A stretch of DNA of 64,000 nt from Datura wrightii (Eukaryota; Streptophyta; Magnoliopsida; Solanales; Solanaceae): the NCBI GenBank assembly GCA_035772735.1, contig JASDFA010000007.1, positions 35,804,501 to 35,868,500 of the forward strand, written 5' to 3'. Under the pieces are notes generated by a model. It was not told the DNA's origin. It saw only the letters and a list, made by a program, of their open reading frames with translations, and made no database searches. Made by a program: the position numbers and the translations under genes. Numbering within the stretch: the stretch's first letter is position 1; each line of letters opens with the position of its first letter. Below are positions 21,685-33,275 of this stretch, in pieces.

Positions 21685-22014
21685 GGTTTCTGGGAATCCC
21701 AACTAACGACTCACACCACGAGACGTTGTATCACAAGAAGACTCATTGGTTGAGTCGTGGGGTCCTAGAAGAGGGAAATTTGATCTAGGGAACAATGAGT
21801 GACAGGATGATTTTTTGGTTCTCACAACAGGTCATTCCATGTCCCATTGGTTCTGGAAGAACCAAACAGGGCTGACCACGACTGACACAATGAGTCGTTG
21901 GAGCTGACCACGACTCGTTGTGTCGGTCGTTCTAAGGAAGCTTTTTTTTCTGGTTCCTTTTGAATTTTTCTTTCAAGGTTTGAGTTTGGTCTAGGAAAGT
22001 TTTAGGGTGTTATA

Positions 22015-23175
22015 ATACTGGTGGTCTGGAATGAAGAAAGGTGTAGCTGAGTTTGTTGTACAGTCTCCCAATCGCCAGCAGGTAAAGGGGGGTGAACATC
22101 AGAAACCCGGCGGGCTAACTCAGGAGATAGTTGTACCTATGTGGAAATGGAAAGCAACTAATATGGACTTTGTGACAAGGTTACCTAGGACCAGGCATAA
22201 ATTCAACTCCATTTGGGTCATCATCGACAGACTGACGAAATCAACCCACTTCTTGCTAGTCTGGACTATATTTTCAGCTAAAGATTATGCTGAGTTGTAT
22301 ATCAAGGAAAATGTTCGACTGCGTGGCGTCCCAACATCTATTATTTCTGACTGAGTGGCATAGCTTACTTCTAGATTTTAGAAGTCATCTTAAAAAGGTT
22401 TGGGGACATAGGTTAACGTGAGTACTGCTTTCCATCCCAGACAGACAGTCAGGCATAGCGCTTTATTTAGACGCTCGAGGACATGCTATGAGCGCGTGTG
22501 CTAGACTTCGGAGGGAGCTAGGATGAGAACCTACCCCTTATTGAGTTCTCATACAATAACAGTTATCATTCCGCTATTTAGATGGCGCCTGGAAAGGCTT
22601 TATATGTATGGAAATGTAGGTCCTGCATAGGATAGTTTGAAGTAGGGGAATCAGGGTTTATCGGACCTGATATGATCCATCAGTCAGAAGAAAACGTGAA
22701 ACTTATCAGAGAATGGTTACTAATAGCTTAGTCTCGTCAGAAGTCCTATTTCGATGTGTAGTGTAGAACTTGGAGTTTAATGTTGATGATTGGGTATTTC
22801 TTAAGGTTTTTCTCATGAAGGGCATGATGAGATTTGGAAAGAAGGGCAACTTAGCCCTGGTTTATTGCCCTATATCGAATCCTTCGCAGGATAGGCCGAG
22901 TGGCATATGAGTGAACTACCTTCAGGACTGGAATTCATTTATCCAGTTTTCCACGTGTTAATGCTACGAAAGTGCATAGGAGACCCATCCCAGATTGTTC
23001 TTGTTAAGGATGTTCAAGTTGCTGATGAGTTGTCCTACAAAGAGACTCCAGTTGCCATACTAGATTGATAGGTTCATAGATTGAGCACTAAAGATGTAGC
23101 CTCCATTAAAATCCTATGGAGGAACAAAAATATATAGGAGATGACTTGGGAAGCTGAGGATGACATGAGGGCTAG
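22015..23175 (+). pseudogene. Outer-element integrase, array copy 3, with chromovirus-type C-terminus
   Basis: The third copy reads cleanly from 22031 to 22354 (W-W-S-G through I-I-S-D), then carries the three shared stops. At 22859, where the other copies switch to LTR, this one continues into the true C-terminus: I-G-P-Y-R-I-L-like sequence at 22860, a decayed L-S-Y-E-E block near 23030, and a W-E-A-E-D-D-M end near 23150-23170. This is the ancestral, non-chimeric end of the array. Confidence 0.85.
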
Positions 23176-23319
23176 AAAAAGGCCCGGGAAAAGACCGGAC
23201 GAGAAACCTGTTGAACCATCGCGGAAGAAGCCGGGGCAGAGCCCCTCTGTGATGGCAACGTGTCATGGAGGTGGAGCCTCCGCGTTGGCTCCGTGATACC
23301 CTGGCCCTGTCCAAGCCCA

Positions 23320-23327
23320 AGTATATA
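23320..23327 (+). promoter_or_regulatory. TATA box of the foreign LTR
   Basis: TATATAAG lies directly after the GC-rich block, as in the other LTRs here. It is a candidate transcription start signal of the inserted LTR family. Confidence 0.5.
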
Positions 23328-24107
23328 AGCCTTCAACTTCGGTTTTTAACTTCACTTTCATCATTTAATTTCCAGAACACGAAGAGAAACAGAAGGTGCG
23401 AAGGTTTCTTGATAATTTCTTTCCGATTACGCTGTCAAACGTGGTCCAAACTCAAATTAACTCCAGATACCGAGGTATTAAGTAGTAAGGAGCATTCCTA
23501 CGGATTCAGTTTCGTGAAATTTGACCGGCGAATCGTCGTGCTACCGAACTAACGTAAGTGGAATTGCTCTAAACTAGTATCAATATATTCCTATCCCTAA
23601 AGTGAGTATTTCTCCCTTCTGGACCTTCGAGAAATAGCAAGTTTTGATTGTCTTTCGATAAGCTAAAGTTTAGTCTATAATTATATTGAAAGTGACGTTT
23701 TCTTTCAGAATATTGGTGTATTTAGTTCTAATTGACATTTATGTAAATGCAGTTGGGAGAAATAGCTGGAGTACTGACCGAACTTTGTTAGTCGGATAAA
23801 CCGAGGTTAAGGTATGTAAAGCTATTCTTTCGGCAAGCCAGGATGAACAGTCTAGAAGATAAATAGAATAAAGGCTATTAACAGATACCCAGCGTACAGG
23901 AACGATTTTCGTACAATTTCCAGCAAGCATGCTAGTATATCATTACGTATCATACGATAATCAGAATAACGGATAGTCAGATGATTTCAGATAGTAATAT
24001 GGTATCTGCTAATAGCTCAGCATGTTCTTACGTAATACCCAGAATGAAAGTTGTAAAAGCAATATAACGAATTAACATGATTACAGATAGTACGTATTAC
24101 ATTTGTT

Positions 24108-24315
24108 GAGCTATATCCGGTGATGGATGGCACATTTTATATTATCGAGCTATATCCAGTTATAGATGGCATGTTCTATGTTATTGAGTTATATCCAGAT
24201 ATAATTAGATCAGTAATCATATATAAAAATAACTCCAGACACCGATATAGCTCCAGATACAGATATAGCTCCAGAAACAGATATGGCTCTAGAAACTGAT
24301 ATAGCTACAGATCAC
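24108..24315 (+). repeat. Two adjacent minisatellites inside the LTR (39 bp and 18 bp)
   Basis: GAGCTATATCC-type units start at 24108, 24147 and 24186 (39-bp period). After a short gap, four 18-bp units of the form GATATAGCTCCAGATACA run from 24244 to 24315, with one to a few differences each. Similar AGCTATATCC words suggest that the second array derives from the first. Confidence 0.88.
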
Positions 24316-25857
24316 AGATAACCAATAATCAGATAAACAGATAAAGGCCAGGTAGCAGTTAGCCCAGCAATCAGAAACAGTGTAAAACAGAATATAGCAT
24401 CAGTTGTTTAATACAGACTATCCTTGAAATAAAAGAAGAGAATATGATTAGTATTTTTCATTTGAGCATGCTTGCTGTGTATGTGTTTTGCATGTTGAGA
24501 CTTGTTATGGCATGTGGGCATCCTTTAGCATCCCCGCCGCCCCTGGGTTATAGCTGTGTCGATACCAATTTAGATACTGCCCCCAGCTGGGCGATGCCGT
24601 CCACCTAGAGGACGATGATGGCTGACCACCCTAATAATACGGTCCAGATTACCCTGCTTGCAGGGGTAGTTCAGTTTGCTCTGAGCAGAGCCAGATTACC
24701 CTGTTTATAGGGGTAGACTACTCTGTGTGTGCTTGTGGGTGGGGGTAGTTTCAGATACAGATTTTTATAATATTACCCTGTTGCGTGTTTGCACCCAGGG
24801 GCAGTTTCAGTCACAGATACAACAGCAGATTACCCCGTTGAGCGCTTGCGCCCAGAGGCAGGAGTCTTCAGACTCAGACATAGTTCATTGTCAGAGGCCA
24901 AGTCTTAGCTACGTACCCAAGGGGGCCGGTAGGAGGAGCTCACAGTTGTCAGATGAGTGGAGTGACTTATTTTTGGTTGGTTTAGACCCGGGTAGGGGTA
25001 AATAGATTATTCTGTTGATTGGCACCTTCTGGCTTATGGGGGTCGGTCAGGTATTGTGTGTATTTATATGTATATCTATATGTGCTATTTGATACTGATA
25101 GACAGTAGGACGACACGTCGTCAAGTACGCCCAGTTTAGTTAAAGAATAGGTAAACTCTCCGCAGTTATCCTCAGCCAGATAGACTCAGCTACTTCCTGC
25201 TTATATGTCATGTTATTGTTGTTACCCATTTCAGTTGTATATTTCAGTTTGCTTTACATGCTCAGTACCCATGATACCGATGCCCTTGGGGGCGCTGCAT
25301 TGCTTGCCTACAGGTACACATAGATGAGGAGTCGATCCCTCGTGATCCAGTCAGCAGAGTTATCAGCTCCTATCCTCCGGAGCTAGACAGTTGGAGGTTG
25401 TTCCTATTTCCTTTTTTATTACGGTTTGGGTAGGTCGGGGCCTTGTCCGAACCATTCTATTATTACTTCCTAGAGGCTTGCAGTCTGATGTTTCCCTGTG
25501 GTGGTGGAGCCGGTCGTGTGGGGCCGTGCATGTATATATGTGTTTAGTTGTTGATGTTGGCCGCGTGGGGCCTTCTTCTTGTTATAGTTAGTGACCTTGT
25601 CGGTAACAAATGTGAATATCAGTTGCTTCGGATTATAGTTTCATTGTTCTGGTTAGCTGTTGTGCATTGCAGGTGGCTATAGGCCTAATCGGCCGGGGGC
25701 TGTATTTACAGCCACTATACAGCCGGTTCGTTTCTTCAAATAGAGCCACAGTCAGCCAAAGCACCAGATGTGCTCATGCTGGACCGTTTAGCAGCCCAGA
25801 GTCTAGCAGGCAACAGGTGCCCGTCATACCCCCCAAGGTGGGGTGTGACAGGGATGA

Positions 25858-27886
25858 TGTTACACCCTGTAAGTTTCTATCATTTAACCAATGCATGATT
25901 ACGTATGTTGAGAGTTTTGGGGTATGACATATACGAAAAAGGCTTAGGAGATAACTATATGAGCACAGTATCAAGGGAACAAAAGGCCGGGGCTGAAGGT
26001 TGGGTGCACTGGGCGCCGCGCCATGTAGGCCATGCTAGCACACTGGCTGATGTGTCGCACCGCACCCCCTGCCACTGCCTCAATTATATATAAGTACCTT
26101 CATGTTTGATTAGTTCATTTCTAATATTCCCCCTTGGTAGAAAATAGAGCACTATCGTCAATTTCATCCATTTTTCATCAAATTACACTTCTAAACTCCA
26201 TTCAAACACAAATTCCTCTTGTATAATGAGTTTCAGACCTACAAGGAACGTCCCTGTGGAGTTATTTCTGAAACTTCACTTGGAGCACTAGAACCCCTCC
26301 AATTAGAAGTTGTAATCACTTATAATTGAGTCCTAAGCAGCTACAAGTAATAGTTAAGCATTTCTACCTTCTAAACTCTCGGGAATTTGTGAGTTTTTGG
26401 CTGAATTAAATGAAGTTGAGTCATAGTTAATATTATTGAAAGATATCATTATTTGTCGAGTCTTAGTATCGAAAATAGTCTTATTCTCTTAGCATAGGGC
26501 TGAAATTTGGTGGGATTGTCGGCTACAGGTCGGAACTATTTAAATGAATGAAAATCGACATTTGAGGTATGTTAAGGCTAAACTCTTTGAAAAGTTATTC
26601 CTATCGTATAGTAATACAACCTATGTCTTTGTAAGCAAGTCGTAAGCATGTATATTGTGATTAGCTACTACAGATAGTTTTGAGATTTAAGTTGATTAGT
26701 GTGGTCGGGGCTGACCCCACCTAATAGAGCCTTCCATGGACCAACTCAGGGTTACTAGTTGTGTCATCACCTACGGGGCTATAGATCGCTCGAGTAGCTA
26801 TATGATGTTTGACAGGACTATGTTTATGCCGATAAGGCCATATTATATTCCATCCACAAATAGACTTCTTCTTATGCCATATCGGCATCACTGACCCTCC
26901 GTCAAGCCTTGTGTGCCCAGGGTGCAGTCACAGGAGCCGAGAAGGCTCAGACACAGCTACAGGAGCCAAGCGGGCTCAGTTGCACAACCAGAGGCTAGGT
27001 AAGGTTGGCTATAGTTACCCGTTATATTATATTGACCATACTAGGGGTACATAGATTGAATTATACTAGCCAGGGTTTATGGGGGCCCAGGTAGGTTATT
27101 CTACTTTGATTGTACCTTCTAGGCTTATGGAGGCCAAGTAAGGTTCTTGTTTGTATACTTACTTGTTAGCTATACTTCAAGTTGTGAAGCTATTCAGGTT
27201 ATAACTCTTATCCTTCTTATTGATTACTTTTAGTTCTTTTATTAATTCTATTAAGTCATTTTCATTATTGCCTTACATATTCGGTACATATTGTACTAAT
27301 GCCCATCTATGCGGCGCTACATACTTGCCTGCAAGTGTGGATAGACATGGTTAAAGACCTTCTTAGCTATCAGCCAGGGTTAGTAGTTCAGTCAGCTCAT
27401 TTTCTCCGGAGTTGATAGTTAGAAAGGTTTGCTCTTCTTGTTGTATAGCTTTTGGGTAGGTCGAGGCCCTGTCTGACACTATTCCACTCTTAAAGGCTTA
27501 TAGACTACAGTTTTCAGTTGCTGGTATGTTATATTTTGTGTGATGTTCATGTGGGGCCTAGTTTAAGTAGTTATTTAGCAGCCTTGTCGGCTATAGTATG
27601 ATTATGACTGCCTGCTTTCCTTCTATTATGACTAGACAACATAGTGGTCTTGTCAGCCCGCATAAGATCCCTTTATTGTTATGTTGGCTGGGTTAACTAT
27701 TTTCTTTTATAGGTTTGCTATGTGGCCTTGTCGGCCCAAGGCTGTGTTTATAGTTGAGATATAGCTATTTGTTTTCTTGATTTTGACTTGTCGGCAGACA
27801 ATAGAGGTGAATATGCCCATCTAGGTCAGACCAGGTCCCAGTATGGCATTAGGTGCCAGCCATGGCCCCCAAGGTGGGGTGTGACG
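25858..27886 (+). repeat. 3' LTR of the nested Tekay element
   Basis: Starts TGTTACACCCTGTAAG and ends GGTGGGGTGTGACG. It is collinear with 9898-11952, including the TATA box (26087-26094) and the GGAGCC..GGCTCAG block near 26930-26990. A deletion near 27520 (loss of the GTTGGTT repeats present at 11535-11570) accounts for much of the length difference. It is followed by target duplication GATTG. Confidence 0.9.
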
Positions 27887-28790
27887 GATTGATCTTGATA
27901 TGAAGAATTGTGTAACCCCCCGACCAAAGCATCTATGAGGAGCCCTCAGTCTTGGAGCTCAAGGCGCTCCCACCTCATTTATGATATGTATTTTTGGGAG
28001 TTGAAAACACATTACTGGTCATTATAGTAGCAAACTTGGTGGAATGACAAGTGGAGGCTTTGGTCTCCATTCTGAAGAGGTACAAGAAGGCCATTGAATG
28101 GTTCGTTAGGATATTATTAGATACTGATAGTTATTTTCACACATAAGATCCATCTTGAGCCAGACTGTATTCCAAGTATTGAGCATCAGCATAGGTTGAA
28201 TCCACCTATGCAAGAGATGGTCAAGAAAGAGATTATGAAGTGGTGGATATAGGCGTGGTTTACCCTATTGCAGATAGAAAATGGGTGACCCCAGTTAAGT
28301 GTGTGCCAAAGAAGGGTGGAATCACTGTTTTAAATGCTAATAATGAGCTCATTCCACTGAGGCTAGTCATAGGTTGGAGAGTATGCATGAACTCTCGAAA
28401 GCTAAATCATTGGACGTAGAAAGATCACTTCCTAATGCCATTTATGGATTAGATGCTAGACCGACTTGAAGCTGGGGGTTGTATTACATTGTTGATGTTT
28501 ATTCGGGGTACAATCAGATCTCCATCACCCCCAAAAGACCAAGAGAAAACCACTTTTTCCTACACCTATGGGACGTTTGCCTTCAAAAGGATGTCGCTCG
28601 GGTAATGCACTTGCCACTTTTCAGCACCACATGATGTCTATATTCTCGGACATGGTGGAGGACACCATCAATGTTTTTATGGATGATTTTTTTGTGGTGT
28701 GTCACTCTTTTGATGATTTCTTAGCTCATTTGAGCAAGGTGCTGCAGAGGTGTGAAGAGACCAACTTTGTACTTAAAAATAATGAAAACA
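27887..28790 (+). pseudogene. Athila reverse transcriptase, right half of the split element
   Basis: Athila pol resumes directly after the Tekay element: a P-x-L-E-L-K-like linker at about 27940-27990, then RT blocks in changing frames. These include W-R-V-C-M-N-like sequence near 28375, D-H-F/L-P-L/M-P-F near 28425-28450, Y-S-G-Y-N-Q-I near 28500, and the catalytic box at about 28670-28690 reading F-M-D-D-F in the 28568-28831 frame. It breaks at about 28790. RNase H and integrase are absent. Joined in order with 7640-9892 it is one element by domain order and target duplication. Confidence 0.82.
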
Positions 28791-28793
28791 TTG

Positions 28794-28824
28794 AATGGGT
28801 CATCATTTTGACAGATGACCCATT
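28794..28824. other. Perfect 11-bp inverted repeat at an element junction
   Basis: AATGGGTCATC and GATGACCCATT flank a 9-base loop exactly where RT similarity of the split Athila element stops. It could be a hairpin at the breakpoint or the inverted words of a truncated LTR. Confidence 0.8.
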
Positions 28825-28879
28825 GGCCTAATCGTGGTCAGACTTTAAATTCTTTTAATCGTGATTGACATGACCCGAC

Positions 28880-29181
28880 TCGCCTGATGAGTTGGTAATT
28901 TACCAAATCATTAGGCTCTTAGGCATGAGCTTTAGCTAAATTTTCAAGTCTTTTAGATGGATATTATGCCCTTTTACCTTTGGATGCTGCAGGTATCTAT
29001 CTAACTTGAAGAGAAGGAACATGAAATTGAGCAAAAAGGAGGAAATTCAGGTGGAAACTGGCGCTCCACTGGAGGACACCAGCGAAATACCGGCTGACCG
29101 CAGGTATCCATCATGTTATTTTTTTTGATACAACGATCACTTACATTTTCTCTAAACGAGGAGTGTATTTGAGTGTTATCA
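28880..29181 (+). repeat. Probable 5' LTR, short or truncated
   Basis: Ends GAGTGTTATCA just before the primer site. A possible start is TGATGAGTTGGTAATTTACC near 28885, which like other Athila LTRs has an inverted word at its very start. It contains CCAGCG / CCGGCTGACCG words at 29060-29105. Only about 300 bases, far shorter than the 1.42-kb LTR at 39138, so internal deletion is likely. Confidence 0.45.
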
Positions 29182-29186
29182 AAAAT

Positions 29187-29203
29187 TGTGCCGTTGCTGG
29201 GGA
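29187..29203 (+). other. Athila-type primer-binding site
   Basis: TGTGCCGTTGCTGGGGA differs at three positions from the TGGCGCCGTTGCCGGGG word typical of Athila/Tat elements. It follows the presumed LTR end by five bases. Confidence 0.75.
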
Positions 29204-29479
29204 ATAGCACTTGATATCCTTGAGTTGTTTTTTAATTTGAATTGAGTATGCATCTTATTTGTTTTGACGTTGTTCGTGCTATTGGTCACTGAGGGTGTAT
29301 TCGGATAAGCCAAACATTCACAAGCAGGAGATAGTTTGGTGGAAGGAAATATGAAACATGAAGAGGATAATCCCTTTATGCTTGAGGTCGCAGGTGCCAT
29401 TCGCCTACGAACTATGGTGGGGAATGCGGTGTTCCACGTCACTAGTACGATGTTGCACCTGTTGTAGATGTAAGGGCTC

Positions 29480-30190
29480 TTTGGTGTAAATCGAGTGAGG
29501 ATGCAAACCGCCATTTGAGGAACTTCCTCATGATTTGCCAACCTTTTATTATAACTAATATAAGCCAACAGTCTATCAGGTTGAGGCTCTTCTCGTTCTC
29601 CTTAGCGGGAGAAGCAACTATTTGGTTGGAAGAGTTGTCTCGGGGATGCATCACCTATTGGCACGAGTTGATAGAAGAATTTTTGGATCAATTTTTCCAT
29701 CCCTAAAGGATTTTGCAGCTGAGTGATGACATTACAAACTTTAGGCAAGAGCCGTTTGAGCTTTCGCATGAAGCATGGCTAAGGTTCAACAAGAAGGTTT
29801 TTCTTTGCGCTAACCATGGTCTTCTTGATGGAGTGTTACTTCAAAGCTTTTATCGAGCCATAGACTCCATTAATAAATTAGTTGCCAATAACCTAGCTGG
29901 AGGCTCAATCATGGACCAGACGTATGGTCTAGCTAAATCCATTTTCGATAGGATGACGAAGAAGAATAGGGCATGGCATACAAGAGAGACAAATATATGC
30001 TCACATGATATTGGTTCTAGTTTGCTAACAACTGAATTGAAAAAGAAAGATGAAGAGATAGATGAAAATCTTTCCAAAATGATGACTCAGTTGGAGTTAA
30101 TGACTATGCATGTGATGGGAGCTAGGTCCAAAGGTGTAAATGTTGTGGGAATGCAAGGTCAAATGTATTTCGAAGGAGAGTCTTAGCCAC
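29480..30190 (+). pseudogene. gag: Athila-type gag of the second element
   Basis: The frame at 29515-30186 has a single internal TAA (29704), exactly between the F-F-H-P and I-L-Q-L blocks of the gag core, where the family has an F-F-P-P-S-K-like run. Downstream are the F-R-Q-x-x-x-E-x-x-x-E-A-W-x-R-F block, the L-L-x-x-F-Y-x-x-x-D block, and the W-H-T-R-E end near 29975. Beyond 30186 the frame breaks repeatedly (30188, 30240) through the linker. No zinc knuckle was recognised. Confidence 0.8.
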
Positions 30191-30748
30191 CAAGGTACAA
30201 GGAGGAGTGCCAATATATGGCAAATAAAATGGGGGATTCTTGACACGGGTACCAAGGGAAGAGAACAAAGGTTGGAGGAATCGCGACTTACAAGGGTGGC
30301 CTATTCAGAATGAGAGATAGGGCAATAGAGAGCAAAACCGTGAAGGTGACCTCTATCATAGAAGCACAAATTCCTATGTTCCCTATCCTAAGGCTGAGAA
30401 TGCCCATTCCTAACCGGGTGTAAGTGATGTAGGGAACTTCAAAAGTGAAGAAATGTTGGCTAGAGTTCTCAAGAAAGTGGAGTCAATGTTATACCAGGGT
30501 CAAGGAACTTAAAGGGGAGGTGTCTAACCTTGCTCAACAGTAAAATCGGGTTCTATCAAGCATTCGGAAGCCCAAATGAACCACTTATTTTCTCAAATGA
30601 ACCCCTGGATTAAGGAAACACTTCCTAGTGATACAATGCCAAATCCTAAAAAGGAAAATCAATGCATGGCTATTGTCACTAGAAGTGACAAGATTCTGGG
30701 AGATGCGGGTGTTAAACCCAAGGATGTGTTGCCCCAACGACAAGTGGT

Positions 30749-31649
30749 GTGAAAGAATCGGATGAGGTGCCACAAGCACCACATGGTTGTGACAATGTTG
30801 AGGATCAAGGTGAAGGAGATGTTGATGAGACTCCCTCAAATGATGAGGAAGGAGATGCCGACAGGAAGGCCTCGACTGAGAAAGAGCAGGAACCAAGAGT
30901 TCCACATTCGTATCCACAACGGTTAACCAAAAAGAAAAAGGATGATTAATTCAGCAAGTTTATAAATATGTTCAGCAAATTGTCCATAAATATTCCGCTA
31001 GTGGATGCTTTACTCCAAATGCCCGGATATGCAAAGTTTATGAAAGAGTTGTTGAAGAAGAAGAAGGTAGTGGATGTGGGTACCAGAGAGACGACAAATC
31101 ATTGCAGCGCCATAATGATGAGCAACCTTGCCCCGAAAGGGAAGAATCCAGGAGCCTTCACAATCCCTTGCACCATAGGGTTGTGTGTATTCAAGAAATT
31201 CCTTTGTGATCTGGGGGCGGTATAAATTTGATTCCCCTCATGATCTTCAAAAATTTGGGGCTTGGAAACGCCAAACCTAATTCGATGAGATTATTAATGG
31301 TTGATCGCTCTATCATGAAATCGATGGGTGTTTCAGAGGATGTATTGTTAAGGGTAGATAAGTTTATTCTACCAGTTGACTTTGTGGTTCTAGATTGTGA
31401 GATGGATATGGAAGTTCCAATCATCTTAGGGAGACCATTACTTGCCCAAGCAAAGCCTTGGTAGATGTAGAGCTAGATGAGCTCAAGTTTTATGTGGGAG
31501 GTGAAGAGGTTACCTTCAAAGTATGCCAAACAGTTGAGCCTCCAGACGAATGTAAGGTTATTAAAGTGTTGAATGATGAAAGTGAACATGAAGGATTTGA
31601 TATAGAAGAGGATGAGTCAGAGGATGATCCTTTAGAAAATGGAATATGA
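30749..31649 (+). pseudogene. Athila linker and aspartic protease of the second element
   Basis: An acidic linker (30749-30949) precedes the N-I-P-L-V-D-A-L-x-Q-M-P-G-Y-A-K-F block at about 30985-31040. The catalytic DLGA is intact at 31208-31219. A one-base loss right after it shifts the frame, and the rest of the protease (M-I-F-x-x-L-G-L, then I-I-L-G-R-P-L-L at about 31420-31445) is read at 31228-31464. A further shift leads to the acidic tail, ending at TGA at 31647. The post-pol motif follows within 20 bases. Confidence 0.82.
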
Positions 31650-33275
31650 ATGAGAAATATGTCGTGCCACGATGTTAACTAAGGCTCTCCTTGGGAGGCA
31701 ACCGTAGTGTTTTATTTTGAGCATTTTGATGTTTTATTGTTTTTAACTTTATAGGTAACTTGGATACACTAATATTGGAGAAGAAAAATAGGGCAGACTC
31801 ACACTATACCGGAAAACGCCGGTGACAACATGCAAAATGCCGCCATGTCACAGGTCATGATCAGATGAAAGGAAGAAAGGATAGGAGACCAGTGACTTGC
31901 CGGCATAATGCCTATACCGATTCGTGAATAGCCGGAAAATCACCGGCTCAAAATAGTACACCTGGAACTTTGGGGGTGCTCGACAATCTAACCAGCAAGC
32001 TGTTGATTCTACTTAGAAACTCACCGGTCAATCGCTGGTTGAGAACTAGTGAACTAGAAAGTTATGGGACACCAGCCTTAGAACCAGCGAACTGCTGATC
32101 CCTATCGGTGACCGTCAGTTAAGCATAGGAGCGGGTAACTTCATCTTTTAAATATTTTTAACTGATCCACGGATCAACCCAACACGAAATTTAAAAAATA
32201 CCGATCAAATCCATGCAAATTTCCATAAAACCCCTTCTCTCACCTTCCCACTTCCCAATTATACCTTCTCACCTTCCCCATACATCACCTTTCCAACTTC
32301 CTACCATAAAACCCACCTTTTCACCAACCAATCCCCTTTCCTCCTTCTCTCCTATGAAACCCACATTCCATCCCTCATCTTCTTTCACTACTAACTCTAC
32401 TCTCAAATACACTAAAGCAAGAACTAAGTATGTGAAGCTTTCTTGTGCAAACTTTGATCTTTCTCATCTTTGTGCTTTCTAATTCATCTGGTATGCCATT
32501 CTTACTCTGTTTTTAACTATCAATTGGAACAATATGAATGTTTTTGAGATTGGGACCACTAAAATACCCCCAAATCATGTATCCTTATTACACACTTGCT
32601 TGTGCTAGATGCTACTTTGCTATTATTCTTTCTTGACTATGTGGGGGGTAGTGATATCATGTGAATAGCAATGTGGGTTTGTCCTTTGATAGAATTTGTT
32701 CCTTAGTGTGTAGAATCTGAGTTGGGGGTGAGTCTGAGTAACCCCATGTGTGCTTATAATACACAATTTGCCCGATGATAGATGGAGTGACGACTTTCTT
32801 AAGGGTAAATTGTCATTTTACTTGCTTTGTTGTTGCCATGTTGAGTGGGTGAGCTTTAAATTTGAGTGTTGTGCCATTTTGCTAAGACTGGGAGGAATTT
32901 GACTGCTAGGCATCCATCGGTGAACAGCTGGTTGAAACGCCAGCCAGGGCTCAGGGCTTTAGGCTAGTATCCCAGATCTATGTTACATCGGCATTTCGCA
33001 AGTTAAGACCAATGAAACTCTAGTGTCTCACCGAATGATCCTATAATTACCAGTGCTTTGTTTACGACTGGCGGACAACTGGTGGTTCGCAGATCCCCTT
33101 TTGTGTTTTATCGGTGTCTCAGCGGTATTGCCAGTGCTTCACATTTTAGAAATCTACTTGTTTTTCATCCAATGGTTACAATTCGTTGTCTTAGTTTAGG
33201 ATAGATGGTAGTTCTTGTTAATTTTGTTTTATTTTATTCCCTCTTATACAAAACACCAAAAAGAATTAGTGTTGA
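31650..33275 (+). other. Post-pol motif and long non-coding spacer
   Basis: The conserved Athila stretch after pol lies at 31662-31700 (ATGTTAACTAAGG then GGGAGGCAACC). The spacer that follows has two clusters of near-palindromic CCGG/CCGGT words (31800-32110 and 32930-33140), a C-rich, T-rich block at 32230-32400 (frame 32213-32482, no similarity recognised), and otherwise A/T-rich sequence. No gene is supported. Confidence 0.55.

Larger units (their letters stand above)
19334..22858 (+). repeat. Three-copy tandem array of a chimeric LTR-end/integrase unit
   Basis: Units start with GGTTTCTGGGAATCCC at 19334, 20515 and 21685, giving periods of 1181, 1170 and 1174 bp. Each unit is about 330 bases of the reverse Tekay LTR's outer end (ending GTGTTACA at 19665, 20841 and 22014), fused to about 845 bases of the outer element's integrase. 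The unit spans the insertion junction, so amplification came after insertion. All three integrase copies share the same nonsense codons, so the integrase was already dead. The third copy runs on into the outer element's integrase C-terminus. A short shared word (GGTTT) lies at the join. Confidence 0.93.
23176..25850 (+). repeat. LTR fragment of another Tekay family
   Basis: It ends GGTGGGGTGTGACA at 25850, like other Tekay LTRs, and has the family's internal layout (TATA, post-TATA leader, CGGCAAGCCAGGATG word, late GGGGCGCTGCAT block). No TG start is visible; it passes directly from the integrase tail through a GC-rich stretch with CTCCGCG/CGTGTCATGG words, so the 5' part is missing. It lies between the outer integrase and the outer 3' LTR and has displaced the expected polypurine tract. 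Frames inside (24727, 25391 and 25667) look like chance. Confidence 0.65.
9898..27886 (+). mobile_element. Tekay/Del-type chromovirus nested in an Athila element
   Basis: Two direct ~2.05-kb LTRs (9898-11952 and 25858-27886) bound the element. The left one is followed by a tRNA-iMet primer-binding site. Internal order is gag relic, protease, RT, [insertion], integrase with chromovirus-type C-terminus. This is the Ty3/gypsy Tekay order (PR-RT-RH-IN), but RNase H and the integrase N-terminus are missing. A second Tekay element in reverse, a tandem array and a foreign LTR fragment bring the interval to 18 kb. All coding parts are broken. Confidence 0.88.

Noticed and set aside
21405..21788. 127-codon frame joining integrase to a new C-terminus
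   Set aside because: The C-terminus is LTR sequence from the tandem-array join, not a novel domain fusion.
32213..32482. 89-codon Pro/Ser/Thr-rich frame with possible signal-like start
   Set aside because: Pyrimidine-rich spacer of the Athila element; low complexity and no conserved block seen.
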